A DNA stretch of 64,000 nucleotides. Source: CBDCXF01 sp965223755 (GTDB lineage: Bacteria > Acidobacteriota > Thermoanaerobaculia > Multivoradales > JAHEKO01). Of this stretch, positions 42,039 through 50,109 are shown one piece after another. Both the position numbers and the translations under genes were made by a program. The stretch lies in assembly GCA_965223755.1 (NCBI GenBank), contig CBDCXF010000001.1, forward strand, positions 1,240,001 to 1,304,000, given 5' to 3'. A model generated the notes under the pieces. The model was given only the letters and a program-made list of their open reading frames with translations. It had not been told where the DNA came from and did no database searches. Numbering within the stretch: position 1 is the stretch's first letter; each line of letters starts with the position of its first letter.

Positions 42039-42536
42039 CTAGCCAGCTCTCCGATAATCGCCACTCTTGCCGCCCGATTTGGAATCGAGGCGCAGTTGGG
42101 TGATCTCGGCCGACTTGTCCACTGCCTTGACCATGTCGTAGAGAGTGAGTGCAGCGGCGGCGCAAGCCGTCAGCGCTTCCATCTCCGCCCCAGTTGCGCC
42201 GCGACAAACGACGCGACTGGAGACGGTCACTCCCAAATCGTCTGGATCGAGATCGACCTCAACGTGGTCCAGCAAGATCGTGTGCGCCAGGGGAATCCAC
42301 TCCGGCGTCCGCTTCGCCGCCTGGATGCCGGCGACACGAGCCGTGGTCAAGGCGTCCCCTTTGGGCAAGTCGCGCAATTGCGCCACGGTTTCAGGTTGCA
42401 AAACGACCTTGCAGGAAGCCTCGGCAACGCGAAGCGTGGCGTCCTTCGCCGAGATATCGACCATGCGGACCTCGCCGTCGGAATCGACGTGGGAGAGCTT
42501 GCCGTCAGGGAGGCTAGAGTTGGGATCTTGAGGCAC
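42039..42536 (-). CDS. moaC: Cyclic pyranopterin monophosphate synthase
   Basis: MoaC acts with MoaA in the first step of molybdenum cofactor synthesis. The 165-residue protein shows VDISAKDATLRVAEA, KGDALTTARVAGIQAAKRTP, and GAEMEALTACAAAALTLYDM then KAVDKSAEI. The usual IPLCHP signature reads IPLAHT, a Cys-to-Ala and Pro-to-Thr change. No other moa or moe gene is within the window. It shares a strand with, and nearly abuts, the NamZ-like gene. Confidence 0.93.
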   Translation of the reverse strand: MPQDPNSSLPDGKLSHVDSDGEVRMVDISAKDATLRVAEASCKVVLQPETVAQLRDLPKGDALTTARVAGIQAAKRTPEWIPLAHTILLDHVEVDLDPDDLGVTVSSRVVCRGATGAEMEALTACAAAALTLYDMVKAVDKSAEITQLRLDSKSGGKSGDYRRAG

Positions 42537-42566
42537 GAGATTAGGCTATCAGCCCCGTTCGTTGCG

Positions 42567-42596
42567 GTAAGAGGGCGGAGCAAGCCCCGCCCCTAC
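42567..42596. repeat. Single GTAGGGG-type palindromic repeat
   Basis: On the minus strand it reads GTAGGGGCGGGGCTTGCTCC and then GCCCTCTTAC, forming the stem GGGCGG-GC with GC-CCGCCC. It shares the pattern GTAGGGG, one base, GGGCTTGC, one base, CC with the left-hand unit of the element at 20464-20513. It lies in the gap between rsmB and moaC. Confidence 0.7.
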
Positions 42597-42611
42597 TTTC
42601 TCGCGATGACC

Positions 42612-43955
42612 TTATGGCGCGCGTAGGACGTGAACGGTGGCCCCGTCGTGCTCTGCCTCTGGAAAGATTTGCCACGCCCCGGGTCCGACCACAAATCGAT
42701 CCAAAGGCTCCGGCAGATCGCCCCCCCGTAGATGGCGTAGATCCACCAACTTCCAGCTCTCCGCCTCAGCGAGAAACTCCGCCACCACCTCTTCGTTCTC
42801 CTCGGCCTCGATCGAACAGGTGATGTAGCAGAGCAGCCCGCCGGAACGGACCAGCGGCGCCAAGGCGCGCAGACCCTGGAGTTGGAAAGCTGCCAGGCGC
42901 TCGACCTCCTGCGGAGTCACCCTCCACTTGAGCTCAGGATGTTTGCGCAGCGTACCGGTGCCGCTACACGGTGCATCGAATACGACGCGATCCCACCCCC
43001 CTGCCACCGGCGCCGACCGGCAGTCAGCAACCAATACCGGCACCGATTCACGCCTCGCGGTCGCGAAGTTTGCCTGCATGCGCCGGACTCGTCGCAAGCT
43101 CACATCGGCAGCCACAACACTCGCCCCCGGCTCGGCGGACAACAGCGCCAGGGTCTTGCCTCCCGGAGCGGCGGCAACATCCAGGATCCTTTCGCCCGAC
43201 TGAGGCATCGGCACCAGGGCCGCCGCTTGGCTGGCCTCGTCCTGGATATAGACGCCGAGCGCCGCAACGTCTTCGGCAGAAACACCCTCGATGCGCATGC
43301 CGTCAGGCGCAATGGTCGACTTCTCAACTCGGGTAGCTCGTCGTTCCAGGTCGTCACCGACGGTTGCCTTCGACGCCAGAACCGAGAGCCCCTGCTTGGG
43401 CCGATTGTTGGCTTCGAGAAGCGCTCGCACTCGCGACTCACCCCAGTGCCCGAGCCAACGCCGCACCAAGAAATCGGGATGGCTGTGTTCCAGGGCCAGA
43501 TTTTCCAGAGCCAGATTGGCAGCGACATCTTTAGCGTCACCTACTGCAACGAAGCCCTCACTCTGGTCGCGCTGCCGTTGGATGGCCCGCAACACGCCGT
43601 TGACGAATCCGGTAACCCCTCTACCACCCACCTTCCTGGCGTCGTTGACCGCCGAGTGCACCACTGCCCGATCTGGCACGCGGTCCAAAAACAACAATTG
43701 ATAGGTGGCGACTCGCAGCACCGCCAGGACTGTCGGATCGATGCGCTCCAGAGGTCGCGAAGATGCGCGTTCGATCGCGTAATCGATCCGGCGCAGCCAG
43801 CGCACCGAACCGGACACCAACTGGCGAAAGAAGCGTGCTTCCCGGCTGTCGGCCCGACTCCGAAACGACGACTCTTCCGCGTCAACGGAGCTGCCCTCCA
43901 AGACAGCTTCGAAGGCGCGGGCGGCGGCAAGCCGGGTACTTTGACGTTGATTCAA
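42612..43955 (-). CDS. rsmB: 16S rRNA m5C967 methyltransferase
   Basis: A 447-residue RsmB/Sun protein. The N-terminal NusB-like RNA-binding domain (RFFRQLVSGSVRWLRRIDY) is followed by a SAM methyltransferase domain with DVAAAPGGKTLALLSAE, FDAPCSGTGTLRKHPEL and the second Cys in LCYITCSIEAEENEEV. It methylates C967 in 16S rRNA. The ATG overlaps the fmt stop by four bases, the classical fmt-rsmB order. Confidence 0.96.
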   Translation of the reverse strand: MNQRQSTRLAAARAFEAVLEGSSVDAEESSFRSRADSREARFFRQLVSGSVRWLRRIDYAIERASSRPLERIDPTVLAVLRVATYQLLFLDRVPDRAVVHSAVNDARKVGGRGVTGFVNGVLRAIQRQRDQSEGFVAVGDAKDVAANLALENLALEHSHPDFLVRRWLGHWGESRVRALLEANNRPKQGLSVLASKATVGDDLERRATRVEKSTIAPDGMRIEGVSAEDVAALGVYIQDEASQAAALVPMPQSGERILDVAAAPGGKTLALLSAEPGASVVAADVSLRRVRRMQANFATARRESVPVLVADCRSAPVAGGWDRVVFDAPCSGTGTLRKHPELKWRVTPQEVERLAAFQLQGLRALAPLVRSGGLLCYITCSIEAEENEEVVAEFLAEAESWKLVDLRHLRGGDLPEPLDRFVVGPGAWQIFPEAEHDGATVHVLRAP

Positions 43956-44968
43956 CCTTGTGACTCACCGCGTTGTTGAGATTGTGGTTGTTTGGATTTT
44001 GGCTGTTGAGCTTCCGGCTGTTGAGCTTCTGGGTCGCCGATCACGGCGCCAACTTCGAGGCGCAATCCGTTGGCCAGATCGCGTCCCGAAACCGGTTTGC
44101 GACCGGGACGGCGCGCCGCTTCGATGGCCAACACACCCTCGCCACACCCCACGAGCAAAGCCCGATCGCTGATTCCGGCCACCACTCCCGGACCAGGAGT
44201 TCGTCCGTCGGTCGTTCGAACCACGTCCAGTTTGATGATCTCGTTGCCGTACTGAACTGCCAAGCCCGGCCAAGGCTGGTAGGCACGCCAACGGTCGTAG
44301 AGTTGCTTTGCGGTCAGCGACCAGTCGACCTCTCCGTCCTCTTTCTTCAATTGAGGAGCATAGGTCGCAAGTGCGTCTTGCTGCGGCGTTCCTGGAACCC
44401 AATCTCGGCTGAGGTCTTCGATGGTCTCCACAAGCACCTGGCCGCCAAGTCGCGCCAGACGTTGACTCAGTTCCGGAGCGGTCTCGGCATCGCCGATCTC
44501 AAGTTCCGCACGGCGCAGTACCGGTCCGGTATCGAGACCGCGCTCCATCCACATCGTCGCCACTCCCGTTCTGGTGTCACCGGCGGCAATCGCGGCCTGA
44601 ATCGGAGCCGCACCGCGGTGTCGCGGCAGCAGCGAAGCGTGCAGGTTGAGGCAGCCAAGCACCGGTAGACGCAGCAACCGCCGCCGAAAGATCTGTCCGA
44701 AAGCCACAACAACCGCTAGATCCGGCTGCAGCTCCTCCAAAGTGGAAAGAAACCCCTCGTCTTTGACCGACGGCGCCTCAACAAGGTCGAGACCCAAGTC
44801 CTCGGCGCTCTTGGCGACCGGAGAGGCGACGAGAGCCAGACCCCTCCCTTGACTCCGGGCCGGCTGGGTAACAACCAATAGCGGACGCCGGCCGCTCTCC
44901 ACCAAAGCCTCCAGCGGAGGAACGGCAAAGTCGGGGGTGCCGAAGTAGATGATGCGCTCAACCGTCAC
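43952..44968 (-). CDS. fmt: Methionyl-tRNA formyltransferase with Gln-rich tail
   Basis: Fmt formylates initiator Met-tRNA. Marks: IIYFGTPDFAVPPLEALVES, NLHASLLPRHRGAAPIQ with the catalytic residues, GVATMWMERGLDTGPVL, and the C-terminal anticodon-side domain. The start is GTG 44968. The last roughly 25 residues are a degenerate repeat (EAQQP, then QQP and KQPQSQQ) not found in the normal family, encoded by a 14-bp repeat in the DNA. It is directly followed by rsmB. Confidence 0.95.
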   Translation of the reverse strand: MTVERIIYFGTPDFAVPPLEALVESGRRPLLVVTQPARSQGRGLALVASPVAKSAEDLGLDLVEAPSVKDEGFLSTLEELQPDLAVVVAFGQIFRRRLLRLPVLGCLNLHASLLPRHRGAAPIQAAIAAGDTRTGVATMWMERGLDTGPVLRRAELEIGDAETAPELSQRLARLGGQVLVETIEDLSRDWVPGTPQQDALATYAPQLKKEDGEVDWSLTAKQLYDRWRAYQPWPGLAVQYGNEIIKLDVVRTTDGRTPGPGVVAGISDRALLVGCGEGVLAIEAARRPGRKPVSGRDLANGLRLEVGAVIGDPEAQQPEAQQPKSKQPQSQQRGESQG

Positions 44969-45066
44969 GATATGGATGCTATCTCGGTGTCAGTGACGGG
45001 TGACGAGTGAACAGTGGCGGCCGGTATGCAACCCCGGGGTCTATCCGCGCGAGCGGGGAACCAGGG

Positions 45067-45087
45067 GGGCGGGATAGCATCCCGCCC
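45067..45087 (+). promoter_or_regulatory. Hairpin directly against the asnB start codon
   Basis: GGGCGGGAT pairs exactly with ATCCCGCCC round the loop AGC. The stem ends at the base before ATG 45088. It occupies the place of the ribosome-binding site; no other Shine-Dalgarno sequence is seen. Confidence 0.6.
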
Positions 45088-46851
45088 ATGTGTGGAATTG
45101 TCGGCGTCGTCGGCCGACCTCCCCAGGACCCGCAGTTCATCGAACGCATGACCACCATGCTGCGGCACCGTGGTCCCGACGACTCCGGGGTTTGGCGTTC
45201 TCCGCACGCCCACATCGGACACCGCCGGCTTTCGATCATCGATCTCTCCGCGGCCGGACGCCAACCGATGCATTTGGGGTCTCTCACGCTCACCTACAAC
45301 GGCGAGGTCTACAACTTCCGCGAACTGAGAGAAAACCTGTCAGGTCCTTTTGTCTCAGACACCGATAGCGAAGTCATCCTGCACGCCTTCCGTGAACACG
45401 GCCGCGACTCCGTGAACCTGCTCAACGGAATGTTCGCGTACGCCATCTGGAACGAGGACGAGCAGAGACTATTTGCGGTCCGCGATCGACTTGGGATCAA
45501 ACCGCTCTATTACCGACCGCTGGATGGCGGTCTAGCCTTCGCGTCCGAACTCAGTCCGCTGCTGGAATTGGGTGGAGCCGAAATCGATCGCTCGGCACTG
45601 TCCGATTTCTTGACCTACGGCTACGTTCCCGCTCCCAAAACTGCATGGCGGGGGATCTACAAGCTAGACGCCGGGCACTATCTGCAATGGCACGATGGCG
45701 CCCTCGACATCCACCGTTATTGGCAAGTCGAACCGTCGAGCGACATTCACGACCTCGACCAGGCAGCTATAGAACTTGAAGAACTGCTTTCGACCGTGGT
45801 CCCCGAACACGTGCTTGCCGATGTCCCGGTCGGTGTGTTCCTCAGTGGTGGGTTGGACTCGACCTCAATCGCCAGTTTTTTGGATCGGGCCAAGACCTTT
45901 ACACTTGGACAATCACAACGCCACCGCGATGAAGCCGCCGCGGCGAAGCGGGTCGCCGAGCATCTCGGCACCGAGCATCGCGAGCAAATCGCGGAGATTC
46001 CCAGCCTATCGGCCGCCCTCGACACGGTGGTTTCGACCTTTGATGAGCCCTTTAGCGACTCGTCGGGAATTTCGGTTTGGCTTCTGTCGCGGTTCACCCG
46101 CCAGCACGTCACCGTCGCGCTCAGCGGCGAAGGTGGAGATGAGGTCTTCGCCGGCTACCGCTGGTATGGAAACGCCATGACACCGAACGCACGCGCGCTG
46201 GATCGCTTCCTGGCGCGGACGATGCCGCCGTTGTCTGGACTCGGGCGCTCGGGGCAACGGCGCTCGACCACCGATCCGTTCTTGCGCTATGCGTCATTTG
46301 TCAGCGTGTTCGGACCCCGTCAGAAGGCGTCGCTGGCCGGCGAAGCGTTGGGCGATGAGCCGCGAAAGAGCCTGGAAAAGCTGCACCAGTTCTGGCGCCC
46401 GGAACTGCCCTTGCCGCAACGGCTGCAGTGGAGCGACCTCCACACCTACCTGCCCGATGACTTATTGACCAAAGTCGACCGCGCCAGCATGGCCTTTTCG
46501 CTCGAGGTGCGCCCGCCGCTTCTCGACCACCGTTTGGTGGAGTGGGCCTTTCGCCTTGCCCCGTCCCTGCAACGCGACCTCGACACCGACCGCGGGAAAC
46601 TCGTCCTCCGCCGTGTGGTCGAACCGCGACTGCCAGCCGGACATTTGGATCTGCCCAAGAAAGGGTTCAATCTGTCGGTGAAATCCTGGGTCCGGCAGGA
46701 ACCGCGTGCGTTCGATTCCGCCCTGCGTAGGCTCGACGCCAATGGCATCATCCGCCGGCCGAGGTTCTTCGCCAAACGCAACGAAGCCTGCTGGTGCTTA
46801 TTGGTCCTCGATCATTGGCTGCGCGAATACGATTCTTCCTACCAGAACTAG
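45088..46851 (+). CDS. asnB: Asparagine synthetase, glutamine-hydrolysing
   Basis: A 587-residue class II amidotransferase. The N-terminal Cys nucleophile after Met (MCGIVGVVG) forces the start at 45088, although the frame is open further upstream. Other marks: LRHRGPDDSGVW, HRRLSIIDLS, the synthetase P-loop VFLSGGLDSTSIASF, and LSGEGGDEVFAGYRWYG with DDLLTKVDRASMAFSLEVR later. It makes asparagine from aspartate, ATP and glutamine; related enzymes amidate cell-surface sugars or peptides. It stands alone, so primary asparagine supply is the simplest reading. Confidence 0.93.
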   Translation: MCGIVGVVGRPPQDPQFIERMTTMLRHRGPDDSGVWRSPHAHIGHRRLSIIDLSAAGRQPMHLGSLTLTYNGEVYNFRELRENLSGPFVSDTDSEVILHAFREHGRDSVNLLNGMFAYAIWNEDEQRLFAVRDRLGIKPLYYRPLDGGLAFASELSPLLELGGAEIDRSALSDFLTYGYVPAPKTAWRGIYKLDAGHYLQWHDGALDIHRYWQVEPSSDIHDLDQAAIELEELLSTVVPEHVLADVPVGVFLSGGLDSTSIASFLDRAKTFTLGQSQRHRDEAAAAKRVAEHLGTEHREQIAEIPSLSAALDTVVSTFDEPFSDSSGISVWLLSRFTRQHVTVALSGEGGDEVFAGYRWYGNAMTPNARALDRFLARTMPPLSGLGRSGQRRSTTDPFLRYASFVSVFGPRQKASLAGEALGDEPRKSLEKLHQFWRPELPLPQRLQWSDLHTYLPDDLLTKVDRASMAFSLEVRPPLLDHRLVEWAFRLAPSLQRDLDTDRGKLVLRRVVEPRLPAGHLDLPKKGFNLSVKSWVRQEPRAFDSALRRLDANGIIRRPRFFAKRNEACWCLLVLDHWLREYDSSYQN

Positions 46852-47025
46852 CCGTCACGAAAACCCTTCCAGGGAGCATCGACGGTGGTACTGCTTGCCG
46901 TTCGACGAACTTCCTTCTTGCCAAAACTTCTTGCCGAAACAGCGGCGATTGTGATCCAATCCCGCCAGTTGGGATCGACCAGCGGTCGCAGAGCAACCTT
47001 CCTCACTGAAAGACAACCCACAACA

Positions 47026-47153
47026 GTCCGTCGAAGTTGAGTTGAGCGTGTTCCGTGCCCGAGGAGAAGAGTCCCGTTTCGCAAGAGTTTCCACGCCTCG
47101 AGAACTGGCGTTGGAAAGAAGGGCCGAGGAAAGCGGCCAAGGAGTTTGAGTCC
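47026..47153 (+). promoter_or_regulatory. Structured 5' leader of the first RRM gene
   Basis: This stretch before the RRM gene at 47154 shares sequence blocks and a hairpin with the leader at 47595-47710. The hairpin GGCCG (47122-47126) and CGGCC (47134-47138) sits directly before the AGGAG site (47140-47144). It is probably a cis-acting RNA element. In the wider gap 46852-47153 I see no coding region. Confidence 0.55.
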
Positions 47154-47423
47154 ATGTCCAAGAGAATCTACGTCGGCAATCTTCCCTTTAGCGCCACCGA
47201 GGACGAAGTGCGGGATCTATTTCAGGACTTCGGCAGTGTTGACTCGGTCAAGCTAATCACCGACCGTGAAAGCGGCCGACCGCGCGGTTTTGGTTTCGTC
47301 GACATGGGTGACGGCGCCGACGAGGCGATCGACGCCCTCAACAACAGCGACATGCAGGGTCGCACCCTGACGGTCAACGAAGCTCGTCCTCGCGTCGAGC
47401 GTCCGCAGCGCGATCGCTGGTAG
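47154..47423 (+). CDS. RRM RNA-binding protein, first copy
   Basis: An 89-residue single RRM protein. RNP2 is IYVGNLPFSA and RNP1 is RPRGFGFVDM, both complete with the aromatic residues that stack on RNA bases. The C-terminal tail is VERPQRDRW. AGGAG lies nine bases before ATG 47154. Small bacterial RRM proteins bind mRNA and are often cold-induced. It is paired with a near-identical gene at 47711; the two share about four-fifths of their residues by eye. Each has its own structured leader and probable terminator. Confidence 0.93.
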   Translation: MSKRIYVGNLPFSATEDEVRDLFQDFGSVDSVKLITDRESGRPRGFGFVDMGDGADEAIDALNNSDMQGRTLTVNEARPRVERPQRDRW

Positions 47424-47443
47424 ACATCCGCCAGTAAAGAAAA

Positions 47444-47480
47444 TCGAAGGCCGAGCCGCCGCGATTCGACCTTTTTCTTT
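47444..47480 (+). terminator. Probable terminator after the first RRM gene
   Basis: TCGAA (47444-47448) can pair with TTCGA (47465-47469) across a GC-rich loop, followed by CCTTTTTCTTTT. The stem is short, so confidence is moderate. Confidence 0.4.
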
Positions 47481-47594
47481 TCGTCGATCCGCGCTGTGAT
47501 GGCGATTTCTCGCGATCAGTGACAGAATGGCCTTTGAAGTTGGGAACGCCCAGCGACCCTCGTACCTCCCTCCCGCAAATACGACAGTTCTAAC

Positions 47595-47710
47595 CGTCCG
47601 AAAGCCAGAGTTGAGTGTTAGCCGTAGGTCACGGTGCTTCTCGAAAGCAAGATTTCCAGACCGTCGAGGTCGGGAGCAACGGCTGTAAAGACAGCCAGGA
47701 GTTAGAACCA
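47595..47710 (+). promoter_or_regulatory. Structured 5' leader of the second RRM gene
   Basis: The hairpin GGCTGT (47681-47686), loop AAAG, ACAGCC (47691-47696) abuts AGGAG (47697-47701). The stem bases differ from those in the first leader but still pair, a covariation. Upstream blocks around GTCCG, GAGTTGAG and GCAAGA with TTTCCA followed by TCGAG also match the first leader. Confidence 0.6.
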
Positions 47711-47980
47711 ATGTCCAAGAAAATTTACGTCGGCAACCTACCGTTCAGCGCCACAGAAGCCGAGGTGCGGGATCTGTTCACTGAGTACGGCTCAGTCGAG
47801 TCCGTCAACCTCATCACCGATCGCGAGACCGGTCGCCCCCGCGGCTTCGGTTTCGTCGAGATGTCCAGTGGCGCCGATGAGGCTATCGCCGCTCTTAACA
47901 ACACCGACATGGGCGGTCGTTCGCTCAATATCAACGAGGCCCGTCCTCGCGTTGAGCGTCCACAGCGCGATCGCTGGTAG
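47711..47980 (+). CDS. RRM RNA-binding protein, second copy
   Basis: The 89-residue paralogue of the gene at 47154. RNP2 is IYVGNLPFSA and RNP1 is RPRGFGFVEM; the tail VERPQRDRW is the same. Differences cluster in surface positions (for example FTEYGSVESVNL against FQDFGSVDSVKL), so both look selected. AGGAG lies nine bases before ATG 47711. It ends in a strong intrinsic terminator at 48006. Confidence 0.93.
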   Translation: MSKKIYVGNLPFSATEAEVRDLFTEYGSVESVNLITDRETGRPRGFGFVEMSSGADEAIAALNNTDMGGRSLNINEARPRVERPQRDRW

Positions 47981-48005
47981 TCGGTCGGGTTAGCTAGAAA
48001 TCCAG

Positions 48006-48036
48006 GCCGGGGTGCACAAGCGCCCCGGCTTTTTTT
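48006..48036 (+). terminator. Strong intrinsic terminator after the second RRM gene
   Basis: GCCGGGG (48006-48012) pairs with CCCCGGC (48023-48029), extended by further GC pairs inside, and is followed by seven T. Confidence 0.92.
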
Positions 48037-48070
48037 ATTGGGCTCTATTGGGCGCTTCTTCTTATTGGGC
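48035..48070. repeat. Triplicated stop-codon end of the AsmA-like gene
   Basis: On the minus strand the terminal GCCCAATAA of the gene (48062-48070) recurs as GCCCAATAG (48045-48053) and GCCCAATAA (48035-48043), so the last codons and stop are present three times. Confidence 0.75.
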
Positions 48071-50020
48071 ACTTCGGAACTGCCGGGCTTGCTCCTCGTA
48101 CCAGGCCCGAGATCCAGTCAACTTCCAATCCCTTTCCCCGGGATCGAGTGCGACCGCAGCGGTGAGGAGGCCGAAGCGTGCAAAGAGTACCCCCTCTTCT
48201 TCTTTCTCGTGCAGGTCGAGCTGGCCGAGGAGTTCAAGACGGCCCTTGCGCCCTCCGTTGAGTTCAAGGTTGCGCAGGCTCACGTCCTGGCCCTCGAGTC
48301 GCATTTGTGCGCTGACCGAGACATTCTCAACTGTGAGAATCTGATCGAACCAACCCAGCCTGGGAGCGCGCTGTTCGATCATCGCCGTGACCGGAGTGGT
48401 GTCGAGAAGGTCGGCTTCGACGGACGCTGAAACGACAACTGGTTCAGACGGCGACTGGGCGTTGTCGTCGGAATCAGCTTCCGGAGCGGACGCGGTGTCC
48501 TCAAACTCACGATTGCGACCCAGCGCAGCGATCGGCCTGGGTGTCCACTCGACCGCGCCTTGATCAACATGCACTTTGCCCCACCAGGGGCGTTCCTTGC
48601 CGCCGCTGCGGATGGTGACGTCGGTGATGTTGAGTTCGGTCCCGGCAATGCTGACTTTGCCGTCATCCATCTCCACTACCGGAAAGTTCGCCCGCAGATC
48701 GAGGTCGCCGACCAAGTCGAGATCGGTGTAGGAAGCGTCGATGCCCTCTCCGGTGAGCCGCAACGAACCGTTCCCGGACTGTTCGATGCTGTCGTAGGCG
48801 AGTTCGGCGGCAAATGTCGCTTCCCCGCCGGTCAAGCTCAGGCCGGTCGCGACCGGAATGTAGGCGCTAAACGCCGACAGGTCGGGAACTCTTGCCGGCG
48901 GCAAGCTGACCTCGACGGCGACCCCTTCCGCCGGGCGGTCGATGGCGGTCGAATCATTGGTGATGCGCGCGCTCAGGTTCTCTCCTTGAGCCAGGGTGGC
49001 GGCATCAGCGGGACGATAAATGGAAAACGCGTCCAGAGAAGCACGCAGCACGGTGTTGTGAGTTTCCTCTAGGACTTCGCCTACCACTTCCCCGTTTCCC
49101 ACCGCCCGCAGACCTGCATACTCCACCGACACGATCGGCCCGTCCAGGCGAAAGTGGCTGTCCGGAGCAAGCCAGCCATCAGTGACCTCGATGTCGAGGG
49201 TCAAAGGACCTCGACCGCCCACTTGAAGCATCGGCACGTTGGCCAGGTAGGCATCGAGAAATCCCAGATGAGCCGATTCCGCCGTCAGCTCGATGTCGAT
49301 GTCCAACTCCGCGAGAAGATCCTCAAAGGTGTCGTCGCCGACTAGAAATTCATCGACTTGCAGGGCGGCGTCGAGTTCGACTCCTTCGGCTGCCACCTCA
49401 TCACCGGAAGTTATAACCGCTCCATTGAAGCCGAGCTTCGACACATCAAAGGCCACCGACTCGCGCACCTCGAAATCGACCCGACCGCGCAAACCGCCTT
49501 CACCCGAGACCTGGTAGGGATCGAAGCGAACCCTCCGCAAATCGTCGATCGCCAGACCTCCAAGGGTGATGCGCCAGCCACGCTTTTTTTGCTCCGGCCG
49601 AGGCTGGTCCGGCGGGGCCAGCATGGCAACCTCGACCTCACTTCCACCGCCGGCGAAGCGCACCACGTTGAGATGACGTCGAATCAGCGATGGAAGCCAG
49701 ATCCACACCTGTCCTCGATCCAACACTGCGCTCCAATCGGCACGCCGGTTATGGCCTTCGAGGTGCAGATTACTGACCCGCACCACTCCCGGGAACCAAG
49801 TCCAAGCGCTTTCCCACTGCAGGCTCAGCTTTTCCGGCTTGCGGTTGAGCTTGGCCTTGCCCCAATCACTGTTGAGAAACCAGTTGGCACCGATGAGGTA
49901 CGCCAAGATCAGGAAGACGATGAGTCCCAGCAGCCAAAGAACTGCCTTCGGCAGCTTGGCGAGTTTTGCGATGATCCTAGAACCGCGAACTGCGGAATCG
50001 CGCGACCTCTCCTCCGTCAC
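48062..50020 (-). CDS. AsmA/DUF748-like inner-membrane protein
   Basis: A 652-residue protein with one N-terminal membrane helix (VLWLLGLIVFLILAYLIGA) and a very long beta-rich periplasmic part. After the helix, LQWESAWTWFPGVVRVSNLH is a typical AsmA-type opening. Repeated segments such as LDLDIEVTDGW and SLRLTGEGIDASY alternate polar and apolar residues. Such proteins form lipid-conducting bridges between the two membranes. It is the last gene on its strand before the convergent RRM terminator. TamB-like function is possible, but the length is shorter. Confidence 0.75.
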   Translation of the reverse strand: MTEERSRDSAVRGSRIIAKLAKLPKAVLWLLGLIVFLILAYLIGANWFLNSDWGKAKLNRKPEKLSLQWESAWTWFPGVVRVSNLHLEGHNRRADWSAVLDRGQVWIWLPSLIRRHLNVVRFAGGGSEVEVAMLAPPDQPRPEQKKRGWRITLGGLAIDDLRRVRFDPYQVSGEGGLRGRVDFEVRESVAFDVSKLGFNGAVITSGDEVAAEGVELDAALQVDEFLVGDDTFEDLLAELDIDIELTAESAHLGFLDAYLANVPMLQVGGRGPLTLDIEVTDGWLAPDSHFRLDGPIVSVEYAGLRAVGNGEVVGEVLEETHNTVLRASLDAFSIYRPADAATLAQGENLSARITNDSTAIDRPAEGVAVEVSLPPARVPDLSAFSAYIPVATGLSLTGGEATFAAELAYDSIEQSGNGSLRLTGEGIDASYTDLDLVGDLDLRANFPVVEMDDGKVSIAGTELNITDVTIRSGGKERPWWGKVHVDQGAVEWTPRPIAALGRNREFEDTASAPEADSDDNAQSPSEPVVVSASVEADLLDTTPVTAMIEQRAPRLGWFDQILTVENVSVSAQMRLEGQDVSLRNLELNGGRKGRLELLGQLDLHEKEEEGVLFARFGLLTAAVALDPGERDWKLTGSRAWYEEQARQFRSAQ

Positions 50021-50033
50021 GCGCAGATCCTAC

Positions 50034-50109
50034 AGCGGCCTGGCCCTCGAATAGCGGCCTAGCTCTCGAATAGCGACCTAGCCCTCGAATAGCGACCTAG
50101 CCCTCGACG
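50034..50109. repeat. Four 19-bp tandem repeats across the ftsK stop
   Basis: The unit AGCGRCCTRGCYCTCGAAT repeats at 50034, 50053, 50072 and, incompletely, 50091. The ftsK stop (50097-50099) lies in the last unit, so the repeat arose by copying the gene end. Confidence 0.9.

Noticed and set aside
45007..45087. Upstream extension of asnB
   Set aside because: Class II amidotransferases need Cys directly after the initiator Met, so translation must begin at 45088.
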